Part shown: piece after piece, positions 61,291 through 64,000 of the stretch | Position numbering within the stretch: position 1 is the stretch's first letter | Layout: each line of letters begins with the position of its first letter | Made by a program: the position numbers and the translations under genes | Source of the DNA: Cotesia glomerata | Taxonomy: Eukaryota > Arthropoda > Insecta > Hymenoptera > Braconidae | Reading direction: 5' to 3' | Length of the DNA stretch: 64,000 nucleotides | Assembly: GCF_020080835.1 (NCBI RefSeq) | Contig: NC_058160.1 | Location: 16,541,152 to 16,605,151 of the forward strand | The notes under the pieces: model-generated | Told to the model about the DNA's origin: nothing | Seen by the model: only the letters and a program-made list of their open reading frames with translations | The model's database searches: none

Positions 61291-61950
61291 AACGACAATT
61301 TTAAGTCGATTTTTTTTTACACGGGTGGAGCAATTTTTGGCAGTTTTCAGAATAGATCCCCGTTGAAAAAATTAAAAAAATTTCATTTTTCAGTTTTTTG
61401 TTAATAATTTTCGTTGTTGCAAAATTAAAAACTTAAATTAATCGTCGAAAAAAATTTTTTTTTGAAAATATTAATAAGGAAGTACGAGCGCTAGACGGGG
61501 TGGGGATAGGTATCGACTCTAGTGCGGTAAGGGGAGACCAGTAACCATATGATTTTTCTCAATATATAGATAAACATTTAACATTGGCTAATGGCGGCAT
61601 TTATTTTTCTTTTAATTAATACACTTGAATTTTTAGTTTAATACACTTTAATTTAGTCGGGCAAGTGTAAATTTTTTTGAATTAGATTTATCACTAAAAT
61701 ATTTACTTTCATCCATAAGTTTTTTAAAAATATTCACCGACAGTTTTACGAGAAAAATACAAAAATGTATCAATGTTTGGAGGTTACCCCATAAGACCGA
61801 TATTAAATTGCTCAACTTTAAAATTAATTATTTATTTAAATAATCGGGCAATCTCCTTTAAATTTTCGGAATTTGTTTAGACATATTTAAACTTCATATT
61901 AAAGAAAAATCGAGCCTCTCATCAAAAGTTGTCTTGGTGTTTGTACTTCC
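61291..61950. other. interior of inverted-repeat element, no gene
   Basis: A/T-rich. No ORF of interest. A less A/T-rich patch lies near 61490-61550. Confidence 0.4.
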
Positions 61951-61954
61951 TTAA

Positions 61955-63002
61955 GGTAGTAGTCTGGTAACTTATGCCTATTTTCATGACTTCTTTGGAG
62001 GGTGTTTTTTTATAGGAAAATAAAAATGAATTATCTTAAATATTTAGACTGTTTTTTACATATTGATAAGTTGTTTATAAATATAAATTATCTTGAATAT
62101 TTAGAGTGTTTTTTACATATTGATAAGTTATTTATAAATATAAATAATGCTGTGAAGCGGGAAAGAATAAGAGTTACGTTAAGTATTACGTGAAGCGTTC
62201 CACATTTACGTAACAGGATATTGGTAGGAAAGGATTGAGAAAAGAATGTGGAGAGGATCATCTGAATGTGAGTTTATAGAATATGCGAGAAAAAATTATT
62301 AGATAGCTCGGACTAGGATTCGAACCCAGAACCTTCCGAAGACATGTCGGCTACTCTATCATTTGAGCTATCTATATATATGAGAGTTATTTACATATTG
62401 AAAATATAAAAAAAAATTTATTTGAAAAAATTTAATAGTTTATTACTATTATTATTGTCACTTGAAGTTGGAACCTCAAAAAAATGCACGTGGGTGGCCC
62501 GGTCGATTTTGGCTCTTGATGTTATCTGAAATCAAATATTCGTGATTATTCTTAATCTATAGACATGACATTCTGGTCGAAACTACTGAAGTTAAATTTC
62601 AAGACTAAATAACAAAATGGCGGACTTTGAAAAAAAAAAGTCCTTTTATATTAGCAAAGAAAGGGTTGTAAAATAAAAAGTTAGAGGTGAAAAAAATTCT
62701 CGTTAGTACCGACGAGAACTATAAGTGTGTAGAACAGCCTGTTAAAATTTGAAAGCAATCGGTTCAGTAGAAAAAAAGTTAGGACCCGGGCCACCCACGT
62801 GCATTTTTTTTGAGGTTCCTACTTCGAGTGACAATAATAATAGTAATAAACTATTAAATCTTTTCAAATAATTTTTTTTTTATATTTTCAATATGTAAAT
62901 AAAAACACTCTAAATATTCAAGATAGTTCATTTTTATTTTCCTATAAAAAACCACCCTCCAAAGAAGTCATGAAAATAGGCATAAGTTACCAGACTACTA
63001 CC
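61955..63002. mobile_element. TTAA-flanked MITE carrying a tRNA-like unit
   Basis: Flanked by TTAA (61951-61954, 63003-63006). Inverted arms start GGTAGTAGTCTGG. The left arm is 61955-62130 plus 62380-62505; the right arm is 62785-63002. The left arm is interrupted by a tRNA-like unit and by a local duplication of an AATATTTAGA... block (62040-62120). TTAA targets are typical of piggyBac-type elements. No transposase. Confidence 0.7.
62131..62373 (-). repeat. tRNA-like unit, single copy in MITE arm
   Basis: Contains AATGCTGTGAAGCGGG, the AACAGGATATTGG block and a tRNA-like core at 62306-62373. The core's 5' acceptor strand is lost at the junction with TATATATGAG. Two changes lie in the T-arm and D-arm. 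Confidence 0.7.
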
Positions 63003-63934
63003 TTAATGATCCGTTTTTATGTTGTCAGAAGGTGCATAGACATAATTTTTCAAAATATTGGTCCTACAGTTCTGAGAATCGAGACTTTTTTTTGGAAATT
63101 TCCTCCTATTTTTGAATCTTCTTTTAAATTTAATAAATCTTCATTAGTTTTTGAGATATTTTCAAAAAACTAAATCTCCTTTTTTTCAGTTAATTGTTGA
63201 TAACTTTTGCAATTTTTAGAAGCGGAACTTCGTTTTTTTTTTCAAAAATCATCTAGATACCATTCCGAATCGAATGACAGCTCGATAATAATTTTCGGAG
63301 ACTGCTGAAAAAAGTTAACCACAAAGGCACTTGTTGGCTAGACTACAACTACCGTTTTGAGTGACGAGCGCTACAGAAAAATCCGTTGACGAATAAAAAT
63401 GACAGAAAAAGATATATTTTATTAATTTTTAAGCGTGAATAATCTTTAAGTCAATGAGACTTATGAATAAAAAATTATTTTTTTTGTCTTCATTATTTTT
63501 GTTAATAAAATTATTTTCAACTTCTATTGCACTATAATCAATTAAAGCATAAAAACTATTTTTTTAGATCATAAATATTCCTAAAAAAATTGTATAAGTC
63601 AGTTTTTTCGTTAAGAAGTAGTTTTCTACGTGTCCATCGATAATTGAAAACGAAAATTATCGAACAAATTGTAATTCAATTAGCTAATAAAAAGAAGCTG
63701 CTAATTCTTTAAATTCGACAAAAAATCATCTTTGTAGAGAATTTAATTTCCTACCAAACCATATCAAGGGTTTTTTCATAAAAAAAACTTTTTTTGGCGA
63801 AAATTCTTCTTTTTGCGAGCACTAATTGAAAAATGAAATTAAAGCGCTCAAATTTTGACACAATTTTTTTTTCGTAACTCTAAACAAAATTTTGATGAGA
63901 CCGAAAAAAAAAATCTTCGGTTTATTTGGCACAG

Positions 63935-63939
<5 letters not shown>

Positions 63940-64000
<61 letters not shown>
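63940..64000. repeat. (TA)n at window end
   Basis: Mirrors the (TA)n tract to the left of 57948. Confidence 0.95.

Larger units (their letters stand above)
57948..63939. mobile_element. giant inverted-repeat (foldback-like) element
   Basis: Left arm 57948-58630 plus 60653 to about 60800; right arm about 63110-63939, nearly complementary over about 830 bp. Ends are TTAGACTGTGCCAAATAAA and its reverse complement, with (TA)n on both sides, consistent with insertion at TA. No transposase ORF between the arms. The interior carries a TTAA-MITE and degenerate CTTAAAAT repeats. Confidence 0.75.

Overview
The window looks like AT-rich, repeat-dense arthropod (insect) nuclear DNA; a hymenopteran would fit but nothing here proves it. 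Evidence: GT-AG introns, R1-clade LINEs (an arthropod-centred group), Ty1/copia elements primed from the initiator-tRNA half-molecule as in Drosophila copia, a Ty3/gypsy-like element with a tRNA-Lys-type primer site, long (CA)n and (TA)n tracts, and no bacterial gene organisation. A run of exactly 100 N (8703-8802) is a scaffold gap. I found no polydnavirus-type genes and no rRNA.

Layout. 1-8702: a gypsy-like LTR element on the minus strand with gag, a -1 frameshift site, a pol deleted from after protease to the integrase C-terminus, a third zinc-knuckle ORF, and clusters of a 14-bp palindrome. Its 5' LTR carries a foreign 644-bp solo LTR. 8803-11240: AT-rich DNA, then a tandem array of tRNA-like Pol III units. 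11281-14281: decayed transposase-like genes. 16396-19423: the one long ORF that looks like a host gene (979 codons, unrecognised). 19700-28500: minisatellites and several copies of a roughly 0.9-kb mobile unit with a (TG)n/(CA)n core, some carrying R1-clade LINE insertions in or beside that core. 28510-31385: a 5'-truncated LINE. 31693-40459: a decayed copia element interrupted by a second gypsy copy on the plus strand. 40460-46547: AT-rich repeats, more tRNA-like units and a 1487-bp solo LTR. 46548-52013: a full-length R1-clade LINE inside the (TG)n of another core-repeat unit. 52014-56103: the 5' part of a young copia element, split by the same solo-LTR family seen in the gypsy LTR. 57948-63939: a giant inverted repeat whose left arm carries a 2022-bp LTR-like insertion and whose interior holds a TTAA-flanked MITE, itself carrying a tRNA-like unit.

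How it fits together. The window is mainly a record of nested insertions. Several are dated by target-site duplications read directly: GCATC, CTTCG, ACTT, GTGA, TTAA. The strongest pattern is a non-autonomous repeat that carries a (TG/CA)n tract and R1-clade LINEs sitting in or at that tract with their sense strand along (AC)n. Other items worth attention are the conserved A_AAA_AAC frameshift site, the GGTGA-N4-TCACC palindromes, and the tRNA-like array with intact Pol III boxes.
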